A stretch of 64,000 nt of DNA. Source: Methylobacterium aerolatum. GTDB lineage: Bacteria; Pseudomonadota; Alphaproteobacteria; Rhizobiales; Beijerinckiaceae. The DNA lies in assembly GCF_022179085.1 (NCBI RefSeq), contig NZ_BPQE01000004.1:186001-250000 (forward strand), read 5' to 3'. The first letter of the stretch is position 1, and each line of letters starts with the position of its first letter. The position numbers and the translations under genes are program-made. Below the pieces are notes generated by a model, which made no database searches, had not been told where the DNA came from, and saw only the letters and a program-made list of their open reading frames with translations. Positions 1 to 11,277 of this stretch are shown piece after piece.

Positions 1-566
1 GCGTGATCAGCGCCGTCCGCCGCCGGATGCCGACGAGCGAGGGGCGGGAGATCTCCGGGGTGATCCAGACGGACGCCGCCATCAATCCCGGCAATTCCGG
101 CGGGCCGCTGCTCGATTCCGCCGGCCGCCTGATCGGCGTGAACACGGCCATCGTCTCGCCGTCCGGCGCGAGCGCGGGGATCGGCTTCGCCATCCCCGTC
201 GATGTGGTGAACCGGGTCGTGCCCGAGCTGATCCGGGCGGGGCGGATGCGCAACCCCGGCATCGGCATCATCGCCGGCCAGGAGGCGACCGCCGCCCGTC
301 TCGGGATCGACGGCGTGGTGATCCTGCGCGTCCTGCGGGGATCGCCCGCCGGCCAAGCGGGCCTGCGCGGCGTCGATCCGCAGACCGGGGCCATCGGCGA
401 CATCATCGTCTCGGTGGACGGGCAGGACGTCCACCGGCTCGCCGATTTCACCGCCGCCATCGCCCAGGCCGGAGTCGGCGCCAGCGTCGAACTCGGGATC
501 CTGCGCAACGGCCAGATGCGGCGCGTCCGCGTCGGCACCACGGATGTCGCGGAGAACCGCCAATGA
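1..566 (+). CDS. Trypsin-like serine protease with PDZ domain (HtrA/DegP type), 5' truncated by window edge
   Basis: C-terminal part of a periplasmic HtrA-family protease; the beginning lies left of the window. The visible 187 residues contain the catalytic serine motif GNSGGP (Ser about residue 32 of the visible part), the following GFAIP strand typical of HtrA proteases, and a PDZ domain over roughly the last 100 residues that would bind exposed C-termini. The catalytic His and Asp lie outside the window. The gene ends in TGA overlapping the ATG of the next gene (ATGA), which suggests translational coupling. The family degrades or chaperones damaged envelope proteins. The single PDZ domain seen fits DegS/HhoB-like members, but the upstream part is needed to be sure. 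Confidence 0.9.
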   Translation, partial: VISAVRRRMPTSEGREISGVIQTDAAINPGNSGGPLLDSAGRLIGVNTAIVSPSGASAGIGFAIPVDVVNRVVPELIRAGRMRNPGIGIIAGQEATAARLGIDGVVILRVLRGSPAGQAGLRGVDPQTGAIGDIIVSVDGQDVHRLADFTAAIAQAGVGASVELGILRNGQMRRVRVGTTDVAENRQ

Positions 567-838
567 TCCGCCTCCCCGCCCCGGTCCTCGCGGTGGCCCT
601 GGCCTGCGCCGCCACCTCGGCCGCCCTCACGACCTCACCCCCGGCGGCGGAGCGTCCCCGGCCGTCCCTCTGCCCGGACGACCTGCCCGAGGGCGTTCAC
701 CTGCCGCCGCAGCCGGGCTGCGCGGGGCGCGATCGTCCGGCGGCCGGGGGACGGCGCGACGGGTTCGTGGATCTCGGAAACGGGACGACGGTGCGGATCG
801 GCGGGCGGGCCGCCGCCGAGTTCGGCGCGCGCCGCTGA
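563..838 (+). CDS. Small secreted hypothetical protein
   Basis: A 91-residue protein of unknown function. The first 22 residues form a hydrophobic Sec-type signal ([17 protein letters not shown]...). The rest is Pro/Arg/Gly-rich with two cysteines (about residues 37 and 53) and no recognised domain. Its ATG overlaps the stop of the HtrA-type protease by 4 bases, and its TGA overlaps the ATG of the downstream J-domain gene, so the three are probably one transcript and translationally coupled. The overlap pattern is the main reason to believe it is real; the sequence alone would be weak evidence in such GC-rich DNA. Confidence 0.6.
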   Translation: MIRLPAPVLAVALACAATSAALTTSPPAAERPRPSLCPDDLPEGVHLPPQPGCAGRDRPAAGGRRDGFVDLGNGTTVRIGGRAAAEFGARR

Positions 839-1548
839 TGGTCCTCGCCCTGGGACTGGCCGTCTGCTTCGCCCTGTGGTGGCTCTCGAAGACGCCGGGA
901 GGTCTCGCGCGCATCGCCGCCGCCCTTCCCCGGCACCGGATCGCGGGCTGGGCCGCCGTGGCACTCGCCGCCGGGATGATGCTCCACGGCAACCTGATCC
1001 TCGCCGCCCTGCTCGGCCTCGGCGGGCTCTGGGCACTGGAAGGACCGGTGGGCGTCGGCCGGCGCCTGCGCTCTCTCGTCCCGTCGCGGGTCCCGCTCAC
1101 GCGGGTCGTGCGCACGCGCCTGATCGCGATGACGCTCACGGCCGAGGGCGCGCCGGACGGCGGCCGGGTCCGGTCGGGCCCGATGGCGGGGGCGATGCTC
1201 GACCGCCTCGACCGGCCCGCCCTGCTGGCCCTGCGCGCCCTGTGCCTGTCGGAGGACCCGCAGGGTGCGGCGCTGCTAGAGGCTTATCTCGACCGCCGGG
1301 CGCCCGGCTGGCGTGTAGACGCTGAGCGTGATCGCGACCCGTGGGCGGGCGGCCCGGCGAAGCCAGGGGCGATGACGCAGGAGGAGGCGTACCAGATCCT
1401 GGGGCTTCAGCGCGGGGCGGCCACTGAGGAGATCCGGACGGCCCACCGGACGCTCATGAAGCGCGCCCACCCCGACCAGGGAGGCAGCGCCGAGGGGGCG
1501 GCGCGCCTCAACGCGGCCCGGGATCGACTTCTGAACCGACATCGCTGA
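838..1548 (+). CDS. Membrane-anchored J-domain (DnaJ-like) protein
   Basis: 236 residues. The N-terminus holds two hydrophobic segments (residues 1-17 and about 31-60), followed by a soluble linker and a C-terminal J domain (about residues 179-236) with the diagnostic HPD motif at 211-213 that activates DnaK ATPase. The layout, membrane anchor first and J domain last, resembles TIM14/DjlA-like proteins rather than classical DnaJ: there is no zinc-finger or G/F region. The ATG at 838 overlaps the preceding TGA, so the start is well supported; longer upstream frames lack a better start. Co-transcription with an HtrA protease suggests a quality-control role at the inner membrane (inference). Confidence 0.85.
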   Translation: MVLALGLAVCFALWWLSKTPGGLARIAAALPRHRIAGWAAVALAAGMMLHGNLILAALLGLGGLWALEGPVGVGRRLRSLVPSRVPLTRVVRTRLIAMTLTAEGAPDGGRVRSGPMAGAMLDRLDRPALLALRALCLSEDPQGAALLEAYLDRRAPGWRVDAERDRDPWAGGPAKPGAMTQEEAYQILGLQRGAATEEIRTAHRTLMKRAHPDQGGSAEGAARLNAARDRLLNRHR

Positions 1549-1596
1549 ACTCCACGCGCGTTGCCAGGTACGGGTTACGTCGTACGCGTCACACAG

Positions 1597-1621
1597 CCGG
1601 GCGTTCTCTCGCGGCGCCCGG
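1597..1621. terminator. Possible bidirectional hairpin between convergent genes
   Basis: CCGGGCG / CGCCCGG, a perfect 7-bp stem with an 11-nt loop, lies between the convergent J-domain and carboxypeptidase genes. There is no strong T run, so termination is only suggested by position. Confidence 0.4.
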
Positions 1622-1644
1622 ATCTCGCTTGAATCCCGAGCGGA

Positions 1645-3126
1645 TCAGCTCCGCGTGGCGAAGCAGCTGTAGCCGCTGCGCTTCAGGGCGGTGCAGGCAT
1701 CCTGCGCCGATTCCTGTTCCGAGAAGCCGGAGAAGCGGGCCCGGTACAGGGTCGCCCCGCCGTGCTCGACCTTCACCGTGTAGGGGGCCGCCTTGGAGAG
1801 CGAGCCGCCGACCTTCGCCCGCGCCTGGCTCAGCATGGAGCGGGCCTTGTCCTCGTCGTCCATGGCGCCAAGCTGGATCACCCAGGCGGTGGGCGTCACC
1901 TTCGGGCCGGACAGGGCCTTCGGCGGCTCGTCCCGCTCGTTGGAGGAGATGCGGGCCGCGATCTTGCCGAGGCTCGGGAAGGCGGGCTGGCTCGGCTGCT
2001 CCGCATAGGCCTGGGCCGATTTCGGCAGGGCGGGGGACGCCGCGCGCAGGCCGTTGCCGGGGGTGGTGGTGCGGGCGGGGGAGATGTCGAGGGGCTCGCC
2101 CGTGGAGTTCGTGGTCTCCACGTCGTCGTCCTCCGCCGAGGCGACCTGGGTGCGGGTGCGGGAGATGCCGTCGGCGACGACGGCTGGACGGGCGCGCTCG
2201 GCCACCTCGGTGACCGGGGGGGCGATGCGGGCGCCGGCATAGGCCTTCGGCAGGTTCGCCCGGACGAGCTGGGCCATGATGGCGTCGCGGCTGCCGCCCG
2301 ACTTGCCGCCCAGCACGATGGCGACGATCTGGTGCCCGTCGGACTTCGCCGCCGTCATCAGGTTGAAGCCGGAATCGCGGGTGTAGCCGGTCTTGATCCC
2401 GTCCACGCCTTCGACATTGCCGAGCAGGCGGTTGTGGTTGCCGATGACCCGGCCGCGGAAGGCGAAGGAGCGGGTCTGGAAGTAGCGGTAGTAGTGCGGA
2501 AACCGGTCTTGGATCGCCCGGGCCAGAATCGTCAGGTCGCGGGCGGTGGTGAGCTGGTCCGGATCGGGCAGGCCCGAGGCGTTGGCGTAGTGGGTGCGGC
2601 TCATGCCCAGCGCCCGCGCCTTGGCGGTCATCATCTGCGCGAAGCGCTCCTCGGAGCCGGCGATGTTCTCGCCGATGGCGCAGGCCACGTCGTTGGCCGA
2701 CTTGGTGACGATGGCCTTGATCGCGTCCTCGACGGAGATGGTCTGGCCAGGGCGCAGGCCGAGCTTCGAGGGGGCCTGCGCGGCGGCGTGAGCCGAGATC
2801 GACAGGTCGGAATCGAGGGCGAACTTGCCGCGCTCCATCTGCTCGAACAGCATGTAGAGCGTCATCACCTTGGTGATGGAGGCCGGGTGACGCAGGGCGT
2901 CCTCGTTCACCGCGTGCAGGGTCTTGCCCGTCTTGGCGTCCACCACCATCGCCGCGAAGGGCGGATTGTAGCCGCCGCCGCTGACATGGCGGTGATGGGC
3001 GGCGTGGCGGGCATGGCGCCCGCGCCGGGCATCCGCCGGGATCGTGAGGGCCGAGAGAACCGCAACCGCGACGAGCGCGACCGGAACCGCACGGGTTGTC
3101 CGGCCGGGTACTTCAACCTTACGCAT
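1645..3126 (-). CDS. D-alanyl-D-alanine carboxypeptidase (PBP5-like, S11) with C-terminal SPOR domain
   Basis: 493 residues. This enzyme trims the terminal D-Ala of peptidoglycan stem peptides in the periplasm. After a signal/anchor segment (about residues 10-32) and a His/Arg-rich linker comes the S11 catalytic domain with all three active-site motifs: SITK at 83-86, SAN at 143-145 and KTG at 245-247. A Pro/Ser/Thr-rich linker leads to a C-terminal SPOR-like domain (about 410-493), which in other proteins binds septal glycan strands. The SPOR domain replaces the amphipathic anchor of E. coli PBP5 and is typical of Rhizobiales homologues. It is convergent with the J-domain gene and divergent from clpS. 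Confidence 0.93.
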   Translation of the reverse strand: MRKVEVPGRTTRAVPVALVAVAVLSALTIPADARRGRHARHAAHHRHVSGGGYNPPFAAMVVDAKTGKTLHAVNEDALRHPASITKVMTLYMLFEQMERGKFALDSDLSISAHAAAQAPSKLGLRPGQTISVEDAIKAIVTKSANDVACAIGENIAGSEERFAQMMTAKARALGMSRTHYANASGLPDPDQLTTARDLTILARAIQDRFPHYYRYFQTRSFAFRGRVIGNHNRLLGNVEGVDGIKTGYTRDSGFNLMTAAKSDGHQIVAIVLGGKSGGSRDAIMAQLVRANLPKAYAGARIAPPVTEVAERARPAVVADGISRTRTQVASAEDDDVETTNSTGEPLDISPARTTTPGNGLRAASPALPKSAQAYAEQPSQPAFPSLGKIAARISSNERDEPPKALSGPKVTPTAWVIQLGAMDDEDKARSMLSQARAKVGGSLSKAAPYTVKVEHGGATLYRARFSGFSEQESAQDACTALKRSGYSCFATRS

Positions 3127-3803
3127 GCGCCCGTACGCCCTCGCACCACCGGCTCCACGCCGGTCACCGCCCTCTGGTGGACGCCCGTCGTCGGGGTGCG
3201 TCCGTATGCTTGTCGAAAGATGCGGCGCTGCGGTTACGGGCGGGTTAATCGGAACGACGAGAACCGCGTTTCATGCCGGCCGCAACATCGCTTGACGCTG
3301 GCTGGCGCGGCGCACAAACTCCCCCTCGCCGCCCCGGGGCATCCCCGCCGACCGTGCGCGGCCGGCACGAAGGAGGCGTCGATCCTGCAGCCCTTCGCCT
3401 CCCCCGGCCCCTTTGACTCGCCCGGACATTTGGTTTTGCCCGGACCGCTCGCCTCGACGAGGCCCTTCGCCGCGATCCCGTTCGGCGCGACGGCCCTGCA
3501 CCGTGCCGGAGACGCGCAGACGGGTCTCATCGCGTGGGTCGATCGCGCCGAGCGGCGATCGGACGACCTCGCCGTCGGGCCCTCCGGGCGGATGGCGGTC
3601 CCCGGGAGCGCGCGAAACCGATGACACGGACCCCTCGCGCGCCGGGAATGACGGACACGAGCGCGCAGGCGTCTGGCGAAGTCGGCTCACGGTCTGTAGA
3701 TTGGCGGGAGGAGAGACGAGGGCTCGGACCGCCGATGCCGCTTCAGCCGATCGACGGCCGGCGACAGGTGCCAGCCCCGCATGATGGGATCGGTTCGACG
3801 GAT
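3127..3803. other. Intergenic region between dac and clpS
   Basis: 677 bp between divergent genes, presumably carrying both promoters. Open frames here continue upstream of clpS but show Arg/Pro-rich translations typical of GC-rich non-coding sequence. I see no gene or RNA. Confidence 0.5.
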
Positions 3804-4202
3804 ATGACACGGATCCCGATGATGGGAACGGAGCACGCTGGCACAGGCGGGCGCAACGGATCTGTGGTGACGGCCTCGGGATCGCGGGAGCCGGGCGGCG
3901 ACGATCGCTCGAACACGGCGATCATCACCCGCACCAAGCCGCGCACGAAACGGCCGAGCCTCTACCGCGTTCTCCTCCTGAACGACGACTACACGCCGAT
4001 GGAATTCGTCGTGCTGGTCGTCGAGCGGTTCTTCAACAAGACTCACGAGGACGCGTACCGGATCATGATGCACGTGCATCAGAACGGGGTCGGCGAGTGC
4101 GGCGTGTTCACCTACGAGGTCGCTGAGACCAAGGTGACGCAGGTCATGGACTTTGCGCGCAAGCACCAACATCCTCTCCAGTGCGTTATGGAAAAGAAAT
4201 AG
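3804..4202 (+). CDS. clpS: ATP-dependent Clp protease adaptor ClpS
   Basis: About 132 residues. The C-terminal 85 residues match ClpS throughout: [13 protein letters not shown], the [17 protein letters not shown] stretch and the end [20 protein letters not shown] region. ClpS hands substrates with bulky N-terminal residues to ClpA. The N-terminal 45 residues are a poorly conserved extension, which is normal in alphaproteobacteria. The start is uncertain: ATG at 3804 is used, but ATGs at 3819 and 3822 are equally possible and none has a strong ribosome site. clpA follows after 37 bp, the usual clpS-clpA operon. Confidence 0.93.
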   Translation: MTRIPMMGTEHAGTGGRNGSVVTASGSREPGGDDRSNTAIITRTKPRTKRPSLYRVLLLNDDYTPMEFVVLVVERFFNKTHEDAYRIMMHVHQNGVGECGVFTYEVAETKVTQVMDFARKHQHPLQCVMEKK

Positions 4203-4239
4203 GCGCCGTTCGCGGTAGGCACCCACACAGAGGCCCGCT

Positions 4240-6720
<2,481 letters not shown>

Positions 6721-6726
6721 GGTTTC

Positions 6727-6755
6727 GCCGGCCGGAACAGAGGCTTCCGGTCGGC
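6727..6755 (+). terminator. Hairpin after clpA
   Basis: GCCGGCCGGAA / TTCCGGTCGGC: an 11-bp stem with one G-T wobble and a 7-nt loop, starting 6 bases after the clpA stop. No clear T run follows, so it may be a rho-independent terminator of the weak type or an RNA-stabilising hairpin. Confidence 0.5.
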
Positions 6756-6811
6756 GGTCACCCGGTCTATGACCGCCGCGACGTGGAAGCGCCGCGGCGA
6801 GGAGGCGCCCG

Positions 6812-7087
6812 ATGACTGAAGACTGGCGGGAAGGCCCCCTCAACCCCGTGCCGCTGGCGCCCCAGGCGCAGCCGCAGAAACCCACCGGCCGCGAATTGCG
6901 CCGACAGCGCCGCCGTCGGCGCCGCCGGGCCGAGGAGATTCTGGCCTGGGTGCTCGTGCCGTTGATCTGCCTGGGGATCTACTGGGGCATCGCGGCTGGC
7001 TTCGAATTCATGGGATCCTCGCCGGGGCAGGTCTGGGACCAGCTCATGCAGGTCAAGGCCATGATGGAAAAGCGCAATAAGACCTGA
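6812..7087 (+). CDS. Small single-pass membrane protein, hypothetical
   Basis: 91 residues. A Pro/Gln-rich N-terminus is followed by a run of about nine arginines (residues 32-39), then one transmembrane helix (about 43-68, AWVLVPLICLGIYWGI) and a short amphipathic tail. The Arg cluster just before the helix predicts a cytoplasmic N-terminus by the positive-inside rule. No known domain. It lies 91 bp after clpA and 54 bp before the flavin oxidase on the same strand; a functional link is not evident. Confidence 0.6.
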   Translation: MTEDWREGPLNPVPLAPQAQPQKPTGRELRRQRRRRRRRAEEILAWVLVPLICLGIYWGIAAGFEFMGSSPGQVWDQLMQVKAMMEKRNKT

Positions 7088-7141
7088 CGCCCGTGGCACT
7101 CCGCGGGAGCCGGGGGGCCGCACGCCGACGGGGCCGCCACG

Positions 7142-8449
7142 ATGCCCGACCTGCTGCTCAACCGCCGGACCCTCCTGGGCCTGGGGCTCGCCGCCGCCCT
7201 CCCCCGCCCCGCGCGGGCGCGGGACGGCCTCGTCGCCGTCATCGGTGCCGGCGCGGCGGGGCTCGCGGCGGCGGAGATCCTCCGGCAGGCCGGGCAGCCT
7301 TTCGTGATCCTGGAGGCGCGTGGCCGGATCGGCGGTCGCGCCCATACGGACCGCAGCCTCGGGCCGGACTGTCCCTTCGATGCCGGCGCGCAGTACATCC
7401 ACTGGGCCGAGCGCAACCCGTGGTCGTCCATCGCCCGCAGGGCCGGGGCGCGGATCAACGACCGGGAGGGCTGGGCCCGCAACCTCGTCATCGATGGGCG
7501 CCCGGCCACCGAGGCGGAACGGGCGGCCCGGCGGGCGGGCTTCAGTGGGCTTGACGACCTCCTTGCGCCGAAGGGCCGGGACGAATCCCTGGCGGCCGAG
7601 GCCGCGCCGGGCGGTCCGGCGGCCGTCAACGCCGCGGCCGGACTGAGTCGCCTGTCCCTCGGCGAGGATCCGGCGCGGGTGTCGGCCGCCGACTACGATC
7701 GCCTATGGTCCGGCAGCGACCTCTGGGTCGATGGCTACGGCGACCTCGTCGCCCGGCATTTCGCGCACCTGCCCGTGCGCCTCTCCTGTGCCGTCACCGG
7801 GCTCGATTGGTCGGGCCGGGGCGTGCGCGTGGCGACACAACAGGGGGCGATCGAGGCCGTCGCGGCCATCGTTACCCTGCCCGTCGGCGTCCTGAAGAGC
7901 GGCAATCCCAGGATCACGCCCGCCCTCCCCGATCCAGCCCGCACGGCCCTCGATGGCCTCTCGATGGGCGCCTACACCAAGATCGCCCTGCGCCTCGACC
8001 CCACGAAGGTGGATGCGGCGGCGGTGGGCGATGCCGTCACCCTCGCCACCGGCGGGCCGACCCTCTACCTCGAGATGGGCCCTTTCGGGTATCCGCTGGC
8101 GGTGGCCAACCTCGGCGGCGACCTCGCGCGCGAGGTCTGCCGCGCGGGCGAGGCCGCAGCCGTGGCTTTGGCGACGGCGCGCCTCGCCTCCGTCCTCGGA
8201 GCGAAGGCGGCGGGCGCCGTGACAGGCGGCCGCTTGGCGGGCTGGTGGACCGACCCTCACGCGCTCGGTTCCTACTCGATCGTGGCCCCCGGCCACGCGG
8301 AGGCGCGGGACGCCCTTCAGCGGCCGGTGGGAGAGCGCCTTTTCTTCGCCGGGGAAGCGCTGGCCGGTGGCGGCGCGATGACGGTGGGCGGTGCCACCCT
8401 CGACGGGGAGCGGGCCGCCCGCGAGGTCCTCAAGAGGCTTCCGGCGTAA
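7142..8449 (+). CDS. FAD-dependent amine oxidase (flavin monoamine oxidase family)
   Basis: 435 residues. The N-terminus looks like a Tat-type or lipophilic leader (RRTLLGLGLAAAL, twin Arg at 9-10), followed by the Rossmann motif VIGAGAAGLAAAEIL (about 31-45) and the second FAD-binding element EARGRIGGRAHT. The C-terminal FAD motif LFFAGEALAGGGAMTVGGA closes the fold. The family oxidises primary or polyamines to aldehydes with release of H2O2 and ammonia; the substrate here cannot be read from sequence. A signal peptide would place it in the periplasm. It is convergent with egtD, and no amine transporter is adjacent. Confidence 0.85.
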   Translation: MPDLLLNRRTLLGLGLAAALPRPARARDGLVAVIGAGAAGLAAAEILRQAGQPFVILEARGRIGGRAHTDRSLGPDCPFDAGAQYIHWAERNPWSSIARRAGARINDREGWARNLVIDGRPATEAERAARRAGFSGLDDLLAPKGRDESLAAEAAPGGPAAVNAAAGLSRLSLGEDPARVSAADYDRLWSGSDLWVDGYGDLVARHFAHLPVRLSCAVTGLDWSGRGVRVATQQGAIEAVAAIVTLPVGVLKSGNPRITPALPDPARTALDGLSMGAYTKIALRLDPTKVDAAAVGDAVTLATGGPTLYLEMGPFGYPLAVANLGGDLAREVCRAGEAAAVALATARLASVLGAKAAGAVTGGRLAGWWTDPHALGSYSIVAPGHAEARDALQRPVGERLFFAGEALAGGGAMTVGGATLDGERAAREVLKRLPA

Positions 8450-8645
8450 GCCACGCCGCCCGTGTTCGCGCACCGCCCGTTACCCTGGCCGGCCTCTGGC
8501 GCCCCTCGATAACGCTTCCGCAGCCGTGGCCGATGCCGTCGATCCGCGCCCGTTGATGGCTCCCTGGCCGCGCTCACATGGACGGAGATTCTTGAGCCGG
8601 TATGGCCGTATTCGGCTCCCGGTCGAGGCCCCGTGAGGGCGGCGC

Positions 8646-9635
8646 TCAGTCCCGCCGCAGCACGTGGACGCTGAACAGCGCCTCGGCATCGGTCCAGGCT
8701 TCCACCGACTGCCAGCCGGCCCGGCCCGCCAGGGTGCGAAAGCTCTCCAGCGTGTACTTGTAGCTGTTCTCGGTATGAATCGACTCGCCCTCGCGGAAGG
8801 AGAAGCCGTCACCGCCGATGCGGACGCTCTGGTCGGAGCGGGCAACGAGATGCATCTCGATCCGCGAGGCCTCGCGGTTGAAGACGGCCCGGTGGGCGAA
8901 GGCGTCGAGGTCGAAATCGCCGCCGAGTTCGCGGTTGATCCGCTTGAGCAGGTTCAGGTTGAAGGCCGCCGTCACCCCGGCCGCATCGTCGTAGGCGGCC
9001 TCCAGGCGCGTCGTCTCCTTCACGAGATCGACGCCGAGCACCAGGAATGCGCCCGAGCCGAGGATCTCGCCGAAGCGGCGAAGCAGCACCTCGGCCTCCG
9101 CCGGTTCGAAGTTGCCCACCGTCGATCCGGGGAAGAAGCCTGCCCGCGGCGTCCCGGCTATGCTCTCGGGCAGCGCGAAGTGCTGGGTGAAGTCTGCAAC
9201 CACGGGGGCGACGGTGAGGCCGGGAAAGTCGTGCCGCAGGGTCGCCGCCTGTTCGGCCAGGAACTCGCCGGAGACATCGACGGGCACGTAGGCCGCGAGG
9301 TCCGGCAGGTGGCGCAACAGGCGCCGGAGTTTGGCAGTGGAGCCGCTGCCGAACTCGACCAGTGCGGCGTGGCGCGGCAGGAGGGCGGCAATGTCCGGCC
9401 CGCGGGCGTCGAGGATTCCGATCTCCGTGCGCGTCGGATAGTATTCCGGCAGGGCGGTGATCGCCTCGAACAGTTCCGAGCCGGCGGCATCGTAGAAGTA
9501 TTTCGGCGAAAGCGTCTTGCGCGTGCCGCCGAAGCCCTCGCGCACGTCGCTGAGGAAAACGGGATCGGCGGCGACGGCGGCGGGAAAAATCGGGTTGACG
9601 GTCACGGGATACTCCGTTGCAGACACTGTCCCCAC
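8646..9635 (-). CDS. egtD: L-histidine N-alpha-methyltransferase EgtD
   Basis: 329 residues, the usual EgtD length. It trimethylates histidine with SAM to give hercynine, the first step of ergothioneine synthesis. Signature stretches include YFYDAAGSELFEAITALPEYY, the SAM-binding region LVEFGSGSTAKLR, YVPVDVSGEFL and GFFPGSTVGNFEPAEA. ATG at 9635 fits the family N-terminus. It is the second gene of an egtB-egtD pair (98 bp apart, both on the minus strand). No egtA, egtC or egtE is nearby, which agrees with the compact egtBD gene sets known in alphaproteobacteria. Confidence 0.96.
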   Translation of the reverse strand: MGTVSATEYPVTVNPIFPAAVAADPVFLSDVREGFGGTRKTLSPKYFYDAAGSELFEAITALPEYYPTRTEIGILDARGPDIAALLPRHAALVEFGSGSTAKLRRLLRHLPDLAAYVPVDVSGEFLAEQAATLRHDFPGLTVAPVVADFTQHFALPESIAGTPRAGFFPGSTVGNFEPAEAEVLLRRFGEILGSGAFLVLGVDLVKETTRLEAAYDDAAGVTAAFNLNLLKRINRELGGDFDLDAFAHRAVFNREASRIEMHLVARSDQSVRIGGDGFSFREGESIHTENSYKYTLESFRTLAGRAGWQSVEAWTDAEALFSVHVLRRD

Positions 9636-9733
9636 CGGATCGGGACGCGGAGGAAGGGGCCGAGCCCTGAACGGAGCGGTTCCGCTCTGGATCGGAAACG
9701 GCGGGGGAGCCCGCCGGGTTGCGGCGCGCGCGT

Positions 9734-11017
9734 TCAGGCGAGCGGTTCGGCCAGCCGCAGTCCGGTGAACTGCCAGCGCTGGTGCGGATAGAAGAAGTTG
9801 CGGTAGGTCGGCCGCGCATGGCCCGCCGGCGTCGCGACGGAGGAGCCGCGCAGCACGAACTGGTTCGACATGAACTTGCCGTTGTATTCACCGAGGGCTC
9901 CCGGCAGCGGCCGGTAGCCCGGATAGGCAAGGTAGGCGCTGCGGGTCCATTGCCAGACCAAGCCGTCCGCGTCGGCGAGGTCGCCGCTGCGCGCCGCGAC
10001 CTCCCATTCGAACTCCGTCGGCAGGACGCGCCCGGCCCAGCGGGCGTAGGCGTCGGCCTCGTAGTAGCTCACATGGGAGACGGGGGCGTCCGGATCGACG
10101 GGCCGCAGGCCGCCGAGGCTCATCTGCGTCCAGCCCCCACCCTCGCGGCGCCAGTAGCCGGGGGCCTCCCAGTTCTGGGTCTGGCCGGCATACCACCCGT
10201 CGTTGAGCCACAATTCCTGACGGGCGTAGCCGCCATCCTCCATGAAGCGCAGCCAGTCGCGGTTCGTCACCAGGGCGCGGTCGATCCGCACCGGCAGGAT
10301 CAGCGTCTCGTGCCGGGGCGACTCGTTGTCGTAGGAGAAGCCCGCGCCCTCATGGCCGATGCCGGCGACCTGCCGGTCGAGGGTGACCGCCCCCGGCGCC
10401 CGGGTGGCGCGAGGCAGGCGCCACGCTGGATCGTAGACCGGATCGAGGGGGTTCTGCGCGAAGGCGTGAAGGATGTCGGTCCAGAGCAATTCCTGGTGCT
10501 GCTGCTCGTGATAGAGCCCGATCTCCAGGATCGGCAGGATGGCACCGAGCGCCGACTCTGATGCCTCGCCGAGCAGGGCTTCGACCGCCCGGTCGACATG
10601 GGCGCGGTAGGTCGCCACCTCCGCGCAGGTGGGGCGGGTGATCAGCCCGCGCTGGGTGCGCGGCTGACGGGGCCCGGCGGCGACGTAATACGAATTGAAC
10701 AGATAGTGCAGGCGCTGATCGTGGATCGTGTAGCCCGGCAGGTGCTCGGCGAGGAGGAACTGCTCGAAGAACCACGTGACATGCGCCCGGTGCCACTTCG
10801 TCGGGCTCGCATCCTCCATCGACTGGATCTGCTGGTCCTCCGGCGAGAGCGGGGCCGCGCGCCGCTCCGTCTCCGCGCGGACCTCGCGGTAGGCGGCGAT
10901 CCAGGCTTGGCGATCGACCGCGCCCGGCCCGATCACGGGCGGGGGGAAGGCGGTCGCGCGGGGCACGAGCGGGGCGGACGGCGCGCTGTCCGCGCGGCGG
11001 GCGGCGATGGCTGCCAT
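9734..11017 (-). CDS. egtB: Ergothioneine biosynthesis sulfoxide synthase EgtB
   Basis: 427 residues from ATG 11017; a longer frame upstream to 11122 has an unlikely composition. EgtB is a non-haem iron enzyme that joins a thiol donor to hercynine with O2. An N-terminal DinB-like domain carries the iron-binding motif HEQQHQE (His170, His174 within HX3HXE) plus an upstream WHRAH (about 75-79) that can supply the third histidine. The C-terminal half is a formylglycine-generating-enzyme-like domain (VSHVSYYEADAYARWAGRVLPTE, later FVLRGSSVATP). Whether the donor is cysteine or gamma-glutamylcysteine is not decided by the sequence, but lack of a neighbouring egtA/egtC pair hints at direct use of cysteine (inference). 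Confidence 0.95.
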   Translation of the reverse strand: MAAIAARRADSAPSAPLVPRATAFPPPVIGPGAVDRQAWIAAYREVRAETERRAAPLSPEDQQIQSMEDASPTKWHRAHVTWFFEQFLLAEHLPGYTIHDQRLHYLFNSYYVAAGPRQPRTQRGLITRPTCAEVATYRAHVDRAVEALLGEASESALGAILPILEIGLYHEQQHQELLWTDILHAFAQNPLDPVYDPAWRLPRATRAPGAVTLDRQVAGIGHEGAGFSYDNESPRHETLILPVRIDRALVTNRDWLRFMEDGGYARQELWLNDGWYAGQTQNWEAPGYWRREGGGWTQMSLGGLRPVDPDAPVSHVSYYEADAYARWAGRVLPTEFEWEVAARSGDLADADGLVWQWTRSAYLAYPGYRPLPGALGEYNGKFMSNQFVLRGSSVATPAGHARPTYRNFFYPHQRWQFTGLRLAEPLA

Positions 11018-11277
11018 GCAAACATTCCCTTCCGGCCGGTGTGCGAGAGAACGACGTTCCCGATCCGAGGCCGAGCGTGGCAGATAGGTCCCCCCGCCCG
11101 GCGAGCAACCTGGGCGCGTCAATTCTGTCGGCCGGGGCGGCGTGGAGCCGATTGCCCACCTTGGCCGTTACGGGAGTCCTGGCGGAATTGTGGGCCTTTC
11201 TCGCGCCTCGGTCAGGTGGCCTTAACCGTCCGGCGGGGAGAGTGCCGGGCGAAATCTTGCGAGGGGTGGGTGTTGCG

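Noticed and set aside
3534-3803. In-frame N-terminal extension of ClpS by about 90 residues
   Set aside because: Composition is Arg/Pro-rich and unlike ClpS proteins; the start near 3804-3822 fits the family length.
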